A DNA stretch of 64,000 bases from JBGSYJ01 sp041748075 (GTDB lineage: Bacteria > Acidobacteriota > Thermoanaerobaculia > Gp7-AA8), in assembly GCA_041748075.1 (NCBI GenBank), contig JBGTDX010000022.1, positions 1 through 64,000 of the forward strand, read 5' to 3'. The position numbers and the translations under genes were made by a program. Positions 1 through 8,174 of the stretch are shown piece after piece. Position 1 is the stretch's first letter. Each line of letters opens with the position of its first letter. The notes beneath the pieces are model-generated. The model was not told the DNA's origin. It searched no databases and saw only the letters and a program-made list of their open reading frames with translations.

Positions 1-873
1 TCGATGCGCGAAGAGCTCAACAAGATGAAAATGCGTGGGACCATCGTCATCGGCGAAGGCGAGCGCGACAAGGCTCCGATGCTTTACGTCGGCGAGCCTC
101 TCGGCCGCGGCTATAACGGTGGCGATCAGGGACTTCCGGAAGTGGACATCGCAGTCGATCCGCTCGAGGGGACCAACCTCTGCGCGGTTGGCGCTCCCAA
201 CGCAATCGCGGTTCTCGCCGCGTCCGAAAAGGGTGGCCTGCTCAATGCTCCCGACATCTACATGGACAAGCTGGTCGTCGGTCCGACGGCGACTGACGTG
301 GTCGACATCAACAACTCCGTGCACGAGAATCTCAATCAGATGGCCGAGGCATTCAAGCGGGATGTCAACGAGCTGACGATCGTGGTGCTCGACCGGGACC
401 GTCACGAGGACCTCATCGCGCAGATTCGCGATGCCGGCGCTCGCATCAAGCTCATCCCGGATGGCGATCTGTCTGCAGGAATCTCGTCTTCCGTGCGAGG
501 CACGGGAGTGCACGGAGCCATGGGCGTCGGAGGTGCTCCCGAAGGGGTGATGACCGCCGCTGCCATGCGATGCCTGAACGGCAGGATGCAGGGCCGCCTC
601 AACCCGCTGGAAAAATGGCAGGAGGAACGGCTCGCCGAGATGGGCTACACCGACACGGAAAAGGTCTACGACACAGCCGAGCTGGCCTCAGGCAACGACA
701 TCATCTTTTCCGCGACAGGGGTCACCGACGGCGACCTTCTGCGCGGTGTCCGATTCTTCGGGGGCGGTATCCGAACTTCGTCGATCTTCATGTCGCTCAA
801 GACCAGGACGATCCGTTTCGTCGATACGATCTACACCGACGAGGGCGGTCAGCTGGCCGTCAGCTTCTCCTAG
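1..873 (+). CDS. glpX: Class II fructose-1,6-bisphosphatase (GlpX), 5' end cut by the window
   Basis: GlpX hydrolyses fructose-1,6-bisphosphate to fructose-6-phosphate in gluconeogenesis. The frame is open from base 1, so the N-terminus (about 40 residues by comparison with the E. coli protein) lies outside. The visible part begins in the conserved GTIVIGEGERDKAPMLY block and contains the metal-binding DPLEGT motif of the Li+-sensitive phosphatase superfamily (about residue 52 of the visible part), the IPDGD stretch and the GGAPEG block. The end is normal and converges on the RluA-family gene 25 bp away. Family assignment is secure; the true start cannot be seen. Confidence 0.93.
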   Translation, partial: SMREELNKMKMRGTIVIGEGERDKAPMLYVGEPLGRGYNGGDQGLPEVDIAVDPLEGTNLCAVGAPNAIAVLAASEKGGLLNAPDIYMDKLVVGPTATDVVDINNSVHENLNQMAEAFKRDVNELTIVVLDRDRHEDLIAQIRDAGARIKLIPDGDLSAGISSSVRGTGVHGAMGVGGAPEGVMTAAAMRCLNGRMQGRLNPLEKWQEERLAEMGYTDTEKVYDTAELASGNDIIFSATGVTDGDLLRGVRFFGGGIRTSSIFMSLKTRTIRFVDTIYTDEGGQLAVSFS

Positions 874-898
874 TGGCCTGTATTGGTGACACCGGCGT

Positions 899-1756
899 TC
901 ACAGCTCGAGCCGCGAAAAAGAATCCGGAAGCGGCGCGGTGAACTTCATCTGCCTTCCCGTCACTGGATGCACGAGCCCGAGCTCCATGGCGTGGAGACC
1001 CAGCCGACCCATGGGATCCACCCCATTTCCGTACATCGTGTCGCCCACCACGGGATGTCCTGCCTCCGCGAAGTGAACCCGGATCTGATTCCGTTTGCCT
1101 GTCTCGAGCCGTATCTCGAGCATCGAGAACCGCGTTCCGGCCTTGATCGTTCGGTAGTGCGTGGTGGCCAGCTTGCCGCGCGAAGGGCTCGACACGCTAT
1201 GAACCCGGAGATTTCGATCTTCGGCGAGAAACGATTGGATCATGCCCTCCGGGCGAGGCATGCCGCCATCGATGATCGCCACGTACATCCGGTGAATGTC
1301 GTGCTCGGCAAACCTCTGTTTGAGCGCGTCTTTGGATTTGAAGGTCTTCGCGAATACCAGAACCCCGGATGTGTCTCGGTCGAGCCGGTGGACAACCTGA
1401 ATTCTGCGCCCTGTCTTTCCGGCTTTCAGGTATGCGTTCAGAAAAGCCTGAGCCGTCTCCTCGCCCTCGCCGGGACTCGCGACCGTGAGCAGCCCGGCCG
1501 ACTTAACGACCACGAGAATCTCCTCGTCCTCGAACAGGATCGACAGGCGCGGATCCAGATGCTGCTGCGAGGAGCGATTCGACACATCCAGCACGTCCCC
1601 GGCATGAAGTACCCGCTTCGCATCGGGTTCCAGTTCGCCGTTCACCCGCACCCGTGTGGCGCGAAGCATCTTGCGCAGCGTGCTCCGCGAAGAGTCGGGA
1701 AACATCCTCTCCAGGGCTTCGAGGAGGAAAGCTTCATCCTTTTGGATTTCACGCAT
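899..1756 (-). CDS. RluA-family pseudouridine synthase
   Basis: Converts specific uridines in rRNA or tRNA to pseudouridine. An S4 RNA-binding domain comes first (about 25-60 residues from the chosen start), followed by the catalytic domain with the signature HRLDRDTSG, whose second Asp is the catalytic residue, and a late NQIRVHFA block typical of RluA/C/D enzymes. The frame can be extended to a TTG at 1891, but the extra 45 residues are Ser/Ala-rich and precede the S4 domain, so I prefer the ATG at 1756. No strong ribosome-binding site distinguishes the two. Which RNA position it modifies cannot be told. Confidence 0.9.
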   Translation of the reverse strand: MREIQKDEAFLLEALERMFPDSSRSTLRKMLRATRVRVNGELEPDAKRVLHAGDVLDVSNRSSQQHLDPRLSILFEDEEILVVVKSAGLLTVASPGEGEETAQAFLNAYLKAGKTGRRIQVVHRLDRDTSGVLVFAKTFKSKDALKQRFAEHDIHRMYVAIIDGGMPRPEGMIQSFLAEDRNLRVHSVSSPSRGKLATTHYRTIKAGTRFSMLEIRLETGKRNQIRVHFAEAGHPVVGDTMYGNGVDPMGRLGLHAMELGLVHPVTGRQMKFTAPLPDSFSRLEL

Positions 1757-2072
1757 GAGATTCGGGAAGGCATCGACGGAGCTGGGGGCCGAGGAAGACG
1801 AAGCACTCAGGTCTGGACCACTCTGTTCTGTCTGATCTCTCCTGCCTGCGACTTTATACCCAGCCGAGCCTCTCTGGAACTCCCGCCTCAATGTGGTATT
1901 CTGGAGCCTCAGCTACTACCCCTATGAACGGAAGTTTTCCATCGAGTCCTCCGCCGGCATCGGTTGAGTTGTGGTTGATCTTTCACCAGTCCTGCGGGAG
2001 CAGCTCGAAGACTGAAACAGCAGCCTTGATGAGGGTTAAACGGATGAGTCCTTCGAAACATTCAGGTGCGCG

Positions 2073-3842
2073 ATGAGAATGAACCGAACGTTGTTGCTGA
2101 TCCTTACCCTGACGTTGCTGCTCTCGTTTGACGCGCTGGGCCAGAGCCGGTCACGGGTCAATCGCCCGACGGCGGCGGCCCCGGAAGCTCCGAACATATC
2201 TCCGGCGGACTGCGCCGGCCAGGCATTCCAGACGGTCTGCCGGGAGGGTGGATCCGAGACGTTTCGGGCTCTCAGCGCAGCGGAAGCCGCCAATCTCGTG
2301 CGCGCTCCCTTCGTCGTGCTCGACAATCCCCGGATGACGGCCGCAGTCGTCGACCGGACAGGACGCGTGCTGTCGCTGATCAGGGGCCCCCTGGCCGATC
2401 CCGCGGACGACATGGTGGCCGTCGGCGTGGCACGGACGGCGGCGTTCTTCAGTCACGATATGGCGCCACTCACTTCGAGAACGGTGCGATTCATCAGCGG
2501 TGTGCATTTCCCACCCGGGGTCCGCAGGGCTCCCCCGGCAGCGCTCTACGGGATCGAGAACACGAATCGGGGTTGCGATTTCAATGTCACATTCAATCCG
2601 GGCAAATGCATCCCTCGGGCAACCTCGCTGAACGGCAAGCCTTGTAATGCATCCGATCAATCGGGATGCGGTCCGGGGATCGTCACCGGGAAACCCGACC
2701 CCTTCGACGGGCACCCCCACCCCGATGAGCATCCCGCTCCGGTCGGCCTGCGCTCTGTGGTCAACCCGAACGGTCTGCCCGTGAATCCCGGAGGGATCCC
2801 GGTGTTTCGGGTGGCCAGCTCCGTAATCGAAGGATCCTTCCAGGACGGCACCGGCAGGTTCGTCGTGGAGGGGCCGAGTCACCTGGTGGGAGGGATCGGC
2901 GTCGCGGGCGTTCCTCCGGATCACGCCGAGTTCGCGGCATTCGCCGCAGCGGCTCTCGGTTCGCCCAACCTGTTTCCTGCGCCGGAGTTTCCGGTCCCGG
3001 TACCCGGCCGGGTATTCATCGACGGAATCCGTCTACCTTTCGTCGAGCAAGGCGTTCGTCCCGAGGGAACTCGATCGGGTCAGATCCCTCTGGAGTTCCG
3101 CGTACAACCGCGTGCCGGCCGCTGCGCACCGAACCGCTACCTTGTGGGACCGAACGGCAGCGCCCAGCTGAGCCAGGCCGAAGTCGATTCGATCGTCCGA
3201 AAGAGCGTCGCTGCGGCCCAGAGCGTCCGCGGCAACATCCGTCTTCCGCTCGGGAGCTACGCGCGGATGGTCATCGCGGTGTCGGACCTCGGCGGCAACA
3301 TCCTGGCACTGTACAGGATGCCCGACTCGACGATCTTTTCGATCGATGTCGCGGTAGCCAAGGCACGCAATGTCGTTTTCTTCAGTGGAGGATCACCCGA
3401 GGCGGCACGCGATCTTCCCGGTATGCCTCCCGGGACTGCAGTCACGAACCGGACCCTGGGGTTTGGTGGGCAGCCGCTCTTTCCAGCAGGTCTCGACTTC
3501 TCCCAGCAGGGTCCCTTTTTCGATCTCTTCGAGAGGGATCTCGCAAACGCATGCTCCCAGGGGTCGCAACCGACCAACTTCAATCAGAACGGGATTGTCT
3601 TTTTCCCGGGAAGCCTTCCTCTGTACAGAAACGGCCAACTCGTCGGCGGACTCGGAGTCAGCGGAGACGGCGTCGAACAGGACGACTTCGTCTCTCTGCT
3701 CGGTGGCGAAGACTTTGCGCCACCAGCGGAGATTCGCGCTGATCAGGTCAAAATCGACAACGTTCGCATGACCTTTCTCAAATTCCCCCGAATGCCCCAG
3801 GTCGTGACCGAACCGACGTTCGATTCCTTTGACGAGCCTTGA
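2073..3842 (+). CDS. Secreted protein with two GlcG/HbpS-like domains
   Basis: A 589-residue exported protein: residues 1-24 form a signal peptide ending LLSFDALGQS. Two stretches resemble the GlcG/HbpS (haem-degrading/corrinoid-adenosyltransferase-like) fold: around residues 60-320, with AAVVDRTGRVLSLIRG and GGIGVAG, and around 370-575, with IAVSDLGGNILALYRM and GGLGVSG. The protein therefore looks like an internal duplication. Eight or more Cys residues suggest disulfides. HbpS-type proteins bind haem or small ligands; no specific function is assigned. The next gene (DUF4331) starts 37 bp downstream and an OmpW-like gene follows, so the three probably form an operon. ATGs at 2073 and 2079 are both possible starts. 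Confidence 0.72.
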   Translation: MRMNRTLLLILTLTLLLSFDALGQSRSRVNRPTAAAPEAPNISPADCAGQAFQTVCREGGSETFRALSAAEAANLVRAPFVVLDNPRMTAAVVDRTGRVLSLIRGPLADPADDMVAVGVARTAAFFSHDMAPLTSRTVRFISGVHFPPGVRRAPPAALYGIENTNRGCDFNVTFNPGKCIPRATSLNGKPCNASDQSGCGPGIVTGKPDPFDGHPHPDEHPAPVGLRSVVNPNGLPVNPGGIPVFRVASSVIEGSFQDGTGRFVVEGPSHLVGGIGVAGVPPDHAEFAAFAAAALGSPNLFPAPEFPVPVPGRVFIDGIRLPFVEQGVRPEGTRSGQIPLEFRVQPRAGRCAPNRYLVGPNGSAQLSQAEVDSIVRKSVAAAQSVRGNIRLPLGSYARMVIAVSDLGGNILALYRMPDSTIFSIDVAVAKARNVVFFSGGSPEAARDLPGMPPGTAVTNRTLGFGGQPLFPAGLDFSQQGPFFDLFERDLANACSQGSQPTNFNQNGIVFFPGSLPLYRNGQLVGGLGVSGDGVEQDDFVSLLGGEDFAPPAEIRADQVKIDNVRMTFLKFPRMPQVVTEPTFDSFDEP

Positions 3843-3879
3843 CACACAGCGATTACCTGACCCAGAACCGGAGGAATCG

Positions 3880-5061
3880 ATGCGCCGACCGACCGCCACA
3901 GCTGCTCTCGCCGTTGTCCTTGCAGTCTTTCTGTCGCTTCCTGTGCACGGCGCCGACCATGCGGATGCCCCGAACAATTCGTTCGACAGGGCGACGGATG
4001 CAGCCGACCTTTACTTCTTTCTCGATCCCAATGACAACTCTCAGGCCGTGATGATCCTGACCATCACCGGGTTCATCGTGCCGGGGGAAAACATCAACTT
4101 CGGATTCTTCGATTCCAACGTCCGCTACGTATTCAAGATTGAGAACACAGGCGACGCCAGACCGGATCAGTTCATCGACGTGCAGTTTGCGCCTCGCGTC
4201 CCGCCCGCGGCTCAGATGGCGACCATCAAACTCCCGAATGGAAGCACCTTTTCGGCGCCGGCAAGCATCCCTTCGAACAGCTCGCCGACTCCGCCCGTCC
4301 AGAGGGTCACAGTCGACCCCGCCACAGGCGTCAGGTTCTTTGCCGGTCAGACCGACGACCCGTTCTTCTTCGACATTCCGGCATTCGCCCGGTTCGTCGG
4401 ATCGATCAATGCAGGATCACCCAATCCCTCCGTCTTCCAGCGGGGCCGCGATTCGTTCGCCGGCTACAACATTCTGTCCATCGCCATCAGCGTTCCCGTT
4501 TCGATGATTCGCGGATCAGCAGGAGCAGAGGTCGGCCTTTCCGGCGCGACGGAACGCCGGCAACACCAGACGCTCCTCCCCGGAGGCTTCATTGAAGGCC
4601 GCGGCCGCTGGGTGACCGTCGACCGCATTGCGAACCCCGCCATCAATGTCGCCCTGATTCCCGCATCGCGCAAGAACGCCTACAACGTGGCCAGCGAAGT
4701 CGACGATGCGAACCTCGAGTTCGCCGATGAGATCATCGCCACCCTTCAATCATTCGGAACGAACGAGTCCAACATCAACCTGCTCGCGAACCTCGCCGTC
4801 GTCCGCGGCGACATCATCCGCCTCAATACTTCCATTCCGAATACGGGACCCGGCGGAGGCAACAACCCCGAAGCGTCATTTCCCAATGGCCGCCGGCTCG
4901 GGGACGACGTGATCGACATCATCCTCACAGTGGTCAATAACAACTCTCCATTGGGCGATAACGTCAACTCGAACGAGCTTCCCTTCGGCAATGTGTTTCC
5001 CTTCATCGCCCTGGCTCATCCGCCACGTCCGCCCGGAGTCGACGACCAGACCAGAAATTAG
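3880..5061 (+). CDS. DUF4331 family secreted protein
   Basis: The mature protein begins ADHADAPNNSFDRATDAADLY, the hallmark opening of DUF4331 proteins, after a clear signal peptide (RPTATAALAVVLAVFLSLPVHG). The ATG at 3880 has a good ribosome-binding site (GGAGGA, 5 bp upstream); the frame stays open a little further upstream, overlapping the previous gene, but those residues precede the signal peptide. DUF4331 proteins are exported and of unknown function. Spacing to both neighbours is short (37 and 9 bp), supporting co-transcription with the HbpS-like and OmpW-like genes. About 393 residues, normal for the family. Confidence 0.85.
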   Translation: MRRPTATAALAVVLAVFLSLPVHGADHADAPNNSFDRATDAADLYFFLDPNDNSQAVMILTITGFIVPGENINFGFFDSNVRYVFKIENTGDARPDQFIDVQFAPRVPPAAQMATIKLPNGSTFSAPASIPSNSSPTPPVQRVTVDPATGVRFFAGQTDDPFFFDIPAFARFVGSINAGSPNPSVFQRGRDSFAGYNILSIAISVPVSMIRGSAGAEVGLSGATERRQHQTLLPGGFIEGRGRWVTVDRIANPAINVALIPASRKNAYNVASEVDDANLEFADEIIATLQSFGTNESNINLLANLAVVRGDIIRLNTSIPNTGPGGGNNPEASFPNGRRLGDDVIDIILTVVNNNSPLGDNVNSNELPFGNVFPFIALAHPPRPPGVDDQTRN

Positions 5062-5073
5062 GAAAGGCACGTG

Positions 5074-5733
5074 ATGAACATGTATCGGATCCTTGCCGCC
5101 TCTGTCCTGCTATTCGCCGGCGCGTCCTCGGTATGGGCTCAGCGACCGGTCATCGAGATCACCGCTCGCGCTGTCCGGATGGAAGTTTCGGAGTCGAACC
5201 GCGGGTTCAGCGATCCGGAGCAGGACTTCACGGCAGAGTTTCAATCCGCGACCGGCGCCGGTCTCGGCGTCAATGTCTTTCTGACCGATTCCATCTCGGT
5301 GGAGACGACGGTCGCTCTCATTGAGCCCGATCTGCGCATCTCCCTGTTCGCCGACGACGGCCCGCAAAACGTCTTCCCGCTGGAGATGATCCCCATCACA
5401 ATCGGCATTCAGTATCACATCCGCCCGGTCCGTTGGCTCGACATCTACGCAGGAGCGGGCGGCGCCTACATTCTTGTCGACGACATCGATGACTTTGGCA
5501 ACCTCGCCCTTCGCGATGTGAACCGCATCGAGATCGATGACGAGTCAGGCTTCATGGTCAACCTCGGTGTCACCGTCGAACTGCGAGGCAGTCTGGGGCT
5601 GAACATCGATGCCAAATACCTCGGCATCGAACCCGACGCGACCGTCGGCTTCGATCGGGGAGATTTCGTGGACGTACAGAAGATCGACTTCAAGCCGGTA
5701 ATGCTCTCGGCCGGCGTGTCGTGGCGATTCTGA
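5074..5733 (+). CDS. OmpW-like outer-membrane beta-barrel protein
   Basis: About 219 residues with a signal peptide cleaved after ASSVWAQ. The rest alternates short hydrophobic strands and polar turns and ends in a C-terminal Phe (SAGVSWRF), as expected for a BAM-inserted outer-membrane barrel. Blocks such as GLGVNVFLTDSISVETTVAL and PITIGIQYHI match the OmpW/AlkL family (8 strands, hydrophobic channel). A GTG lies directly before the ATG at 5074; the AGGAAAGG ribosome-binding site 7-10 bp upstream serves either. Last gene of the plus-strand trio. The substrate is unknown. Confidence 0.78.
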   Translation: MNMYRILAASVLLFAGASSVWAQRPVIEITARAVRMEVSESNRGFSDPEQDFTAEFQSATGAGLGVNVFLTDSISVETTVALIEPDLRISLFADDGPQNVFPLEMIPITIGIQYHIRPVRWLDIYAGAGGAYILVDDIDDFGNLALRDVNRIEIDDESGFMVNLGVTVELRGSLGLNIDAKYLGIEPDATVGFDRGDFVDVQKIDFKPVMLSAGVSWRF

Positions 5734-6791
5734 GCCTCGATGCGCTGACCACACTCATCCAATCCTCCTCCATCCCGGCGAGCGCGAATGCCATCCGAGC
5801 CGGCGAATGGCTGACGGTCGTTTGTGGCGAGCAATGAACCTCGGTGTCATCCTGAGCGCAGGAATGATCCGACAGATTATTGTGGCGTGGGATGAACGAG
5901 GATCCGGCGCGCGCAGGCGCGCCACACAACTTAGCCCCGGGCTCCGCCCCAATAGCGTCAACTTAAGCGGCAGACGTGTTCGAACGCTTCGCGCTTCGTT
6001 CGCAGTCTATGCGAGAGCGCGCGAAGGCGCGCTCAACAATTTAGCCCCGGGCTCTGCCCGGCGGATTTTGGAGCACGAAATTTTGTGCGGCCGCGAAGGC
6101 GGTCGCTACAGGACCAAGTCTGAAAAGAGCGACGACGGCCTGTAGCGGCCGCCTTCGCGGCCGCGTTTGTTTCTGATGTCACGCCTACCCCGGGCAGAGC
6201 CCGGAGCCAGACTGTGTAGCGCGCCACACGGTTCTGGCTCCGGGCGGCAAATGGCGAACCCCACTGAAGCGATGATCAACGACGCGCGCACCGGAGGTGC
6301 GCTGAAGCGCAGCCACCGGACACCGGGATCTGTTGAGTCACACCCCTGAGGGATGCCAGAGGAACACCCTCTGCCGCCCCGCCCGGGCGGAGTTTTGTTC
6401 GTGGCTTTACCGGTGGCGGGCTTCGCTTGCCACCGGCCACCCTCTGGTGCGCCTCCGGCGCAAGCAGTATCTACTTGTCCGATCTGGAAGGTTCATTACA
6501 GAGTTTTTGACACCCTCTTCTGCGCGCTGGATACCATGGAGCCTGGTATGAAACCTACCATACTCTGTGGCATTTTATCTGCCATGAAGAATGGGTCACA
6601 CTATGGCATAGTCGAGGGTCACAGTTCTTTGTAGATTGTGGCTCACCTGGCGTGAGAAGTGGGGAGGACCAACGGAGTCATCCTGGTTCATTTTTAGCCA
6701 CAAATGAGGAGAGCCCGTCACTCGACCGACAAGGATGAGACAGTGAGGGTGAGACCGCTTTCCCCCCTCCCGCCGGGGAGAGGGGAAATGT
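5734..6791. other. Gene-free 1.06-kb intergenic region
   Basis: No reading frame here looks like a protein: open frames are short, overlap one another on both strands and have no ribosome-binding sites. The first 750 bp are dominated by palindromes (described separately). The last 300 bp (about 6480-6780) are distinctly more AT-rich, with stretches such as TTTTTGACACCC and CATTTTATCTGCCATG, and may be the remains of an older insertion. The stretch separates the OmpW-like gene from the convergent cytochrome operon. Confidence 0.6.
5907..6480. repeat. Cluster of palindromic intergenic repeats (REP/MITE-like)
   Basis: Two imperfect direct copies of a roughly 44-bp unit (5907-5950 and 6017-6060) share a GCGCGC..AGGCGCGC palindrome, then CAACTTAGCCCCGGGCTC or a close variant. 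A reverse copy of the CCCGGGCAGAGCCCGG part lies at about 6187-6205. A 24-bp inverted pair with one mismatch lies at 6087-6110 and 6141-6164 (core GCGGCCGCGAAGGCGG). Further small hairpins follow (GGTGGCGGGCTTCGCTTGCCACC, split by a short loop). No transposase is present. Consistent with REP-type or non-autonomous elements mobilised in trans. Confidence 0.65.
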
Positions 6792-8174
6792 CTACCGCAG
6801 TCGCGCGAGCGTCGCCACGAAGCGATCCCTGTTGAACTCATCAGGGAAGCTCGGGGCATTGAGCTGGGCGTAGAGCGCGTCGATGTTCCGAACCAGATCG
6901 CTCCGGACCAGACGTGGATTCTCCTGAACGAGCTGGCTGCTGAGGCTGACCAGCGCGTAAGTGACCTGCTCGGCGGAGCGACGGTCTGTGAGCTGACCCG
7001 ATGGCGGAGTCGCGGCGCGGCTTATCATGCTCCGGATTCTCCGTTCGTTCCATGTGAGCTCGTCGATCCTCGGAACCAGGCGACCGACTCGCGAACCGAG
7101 TGACCTAGCATTGCTCGCGATCGCCGCTTCGTCCGTCATCCTGGCCGTCGTGCGGGCCAGTGCCGCCACTTCCCTGTCCATCGTGGCAAGCTCGCCGGGG
7201 GCCACTTCCCCGAGAATCGCGCGGAGGACGATCCACTGCGAGGAGCTCCAGTGCGGCAAGCCCGGAGGTCCATCGTAACCTCTTTCCTGGCGCCAGGCAC
7301 CTTCGCGCAGGGTGTGATGACAGGTGTCGCAGCTCAGCACCGAGAACTCTGGCCAGGTGTTCGATCCGGCCACCCGGGCGAGCTGATTCATCGACTCACC
7401 GAATGCGACGGCCTGTCCTACGGCCCATGCCCTTACTCCGTGGGTGTTACGCTCGGTTGCGGCATAGGGCCTCTCCCCGTGCGGCTTCCAGTGGGGGGGC
7501 ATGAGGGGACTTTCAGTGTAGTTGTCCAGTTCGAAGCGGAGCAGCGGATGCCCGGCTGCAATCAGGAAGTGATCGACGCTCTTGGTCGAGTCGCCCAGAT
7601 GACAGCTCATGCAGAGACGGGCACGGGTCGGCACGCTGCGAACGTCGGTCATTCCGGCTTCGACGGATTGCTCATGAGACCAGTCGCGCTGCACATGCTG
7701 CGCGATCCAGCCGCTGGCCGGGCCATGGCACGCTTCACAGGAAACCCCGTCGGTCAGCTCGATGGGATTGGACTGGAGGCTGGTCGGAACGTTGGTCGAA
7801 TGGCAGTCGAGACAGAGCTTGGTCCGCTCGGCGGGAGTCCTGATGCCCATGTTGCGCATGATCCGCCGTGAGGTGGCGTTGAGCAGGACCTCATAGGCTT
7901 TCACATGAGACGGACTCCCGGCATGGAGCCACGAATCGTATTCGTTCTGCAGGATGCCGGTGTTCTCGAGAGGAGCAGGACTGCCGTGGCAACTGCTCGC
8001 GGCGCAGGTCGCCGGGCCCATGTACTGGCCCGGAGGAAGATCGCCGAAACGCTGGGGTGAACTTCCAGCCAGAGGAGGTGCCGGGACGGACCGCGGAGCG
8101 GTCGTCGTCGGGCTCTGGGCCGAGACCCACAGCACGATTCCCAGCAATAGGAACGTGTAGACGAATTTTTTCAT
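6792..8174 (-). CDS. Exported c554-like pentaheme cytochrome c
   Basis: A 460-residue periplasmic or surface cytochrome with signal peptide FVYTFLLLGIVLWVSAQS. Five haem c sites are visible: CLDCH (121), CEACH (146), CMSCH (188), CDTCH (282), and an atypical C-x4-C-H site (57-63, CAASSCH). The order and spacing resemble the cytochrome c554/c' fold used in hydroxylamine oxidation and other multiheme electron shuttles. The C-terminal 150 residues lack haems and are probably helical. The gene starts inside the stop codon of the decaheme gene upstream (TGATG, 1-bp overlap), so it is the last gene of the seven-gene operon and probably receives or delivers electrons with its neighbours. Confidence 0.88.
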   Translation of the reverse strand: MKKFVYTFLLLGIVLWVSAQSPTTTAPRSVPAPPLAGSSPQRFGDLPPGQYMGPATCAASSCHGSPAPLENTGILQNEYDSWLHAGSPSHVKAYEVLLNATSRRIMRNMGIRTPAERTKLCLDCHSTNVPTSLQSNPIELTDGVSCEACHGPASGWIAQHVQRDWSHEQSVEAGMTDVRSVPTRARLCMSCHLGDSTKSVDHFLIAAGHPLLRFELDNYTESPLMPPHWKPHGERPYAATERNTHGVRAWAVGQAVAFGESMNQLARVAGSNTWPEFSVLSCDTCHHTLREGAWRQERGYDGPPGLPHWSSSQWIVLRAILGEVAPGELATMDREVAALARTTARMTDEAAIASNARSLGSRVGRLVPRIDELTWNERRIRSMISRAATPPSGQLTDRRSAEQVTYALVSLSSQLVQENPRLVRSDLVRNIDALYAQLNAPSFPDEFNRDRFVATLARLR

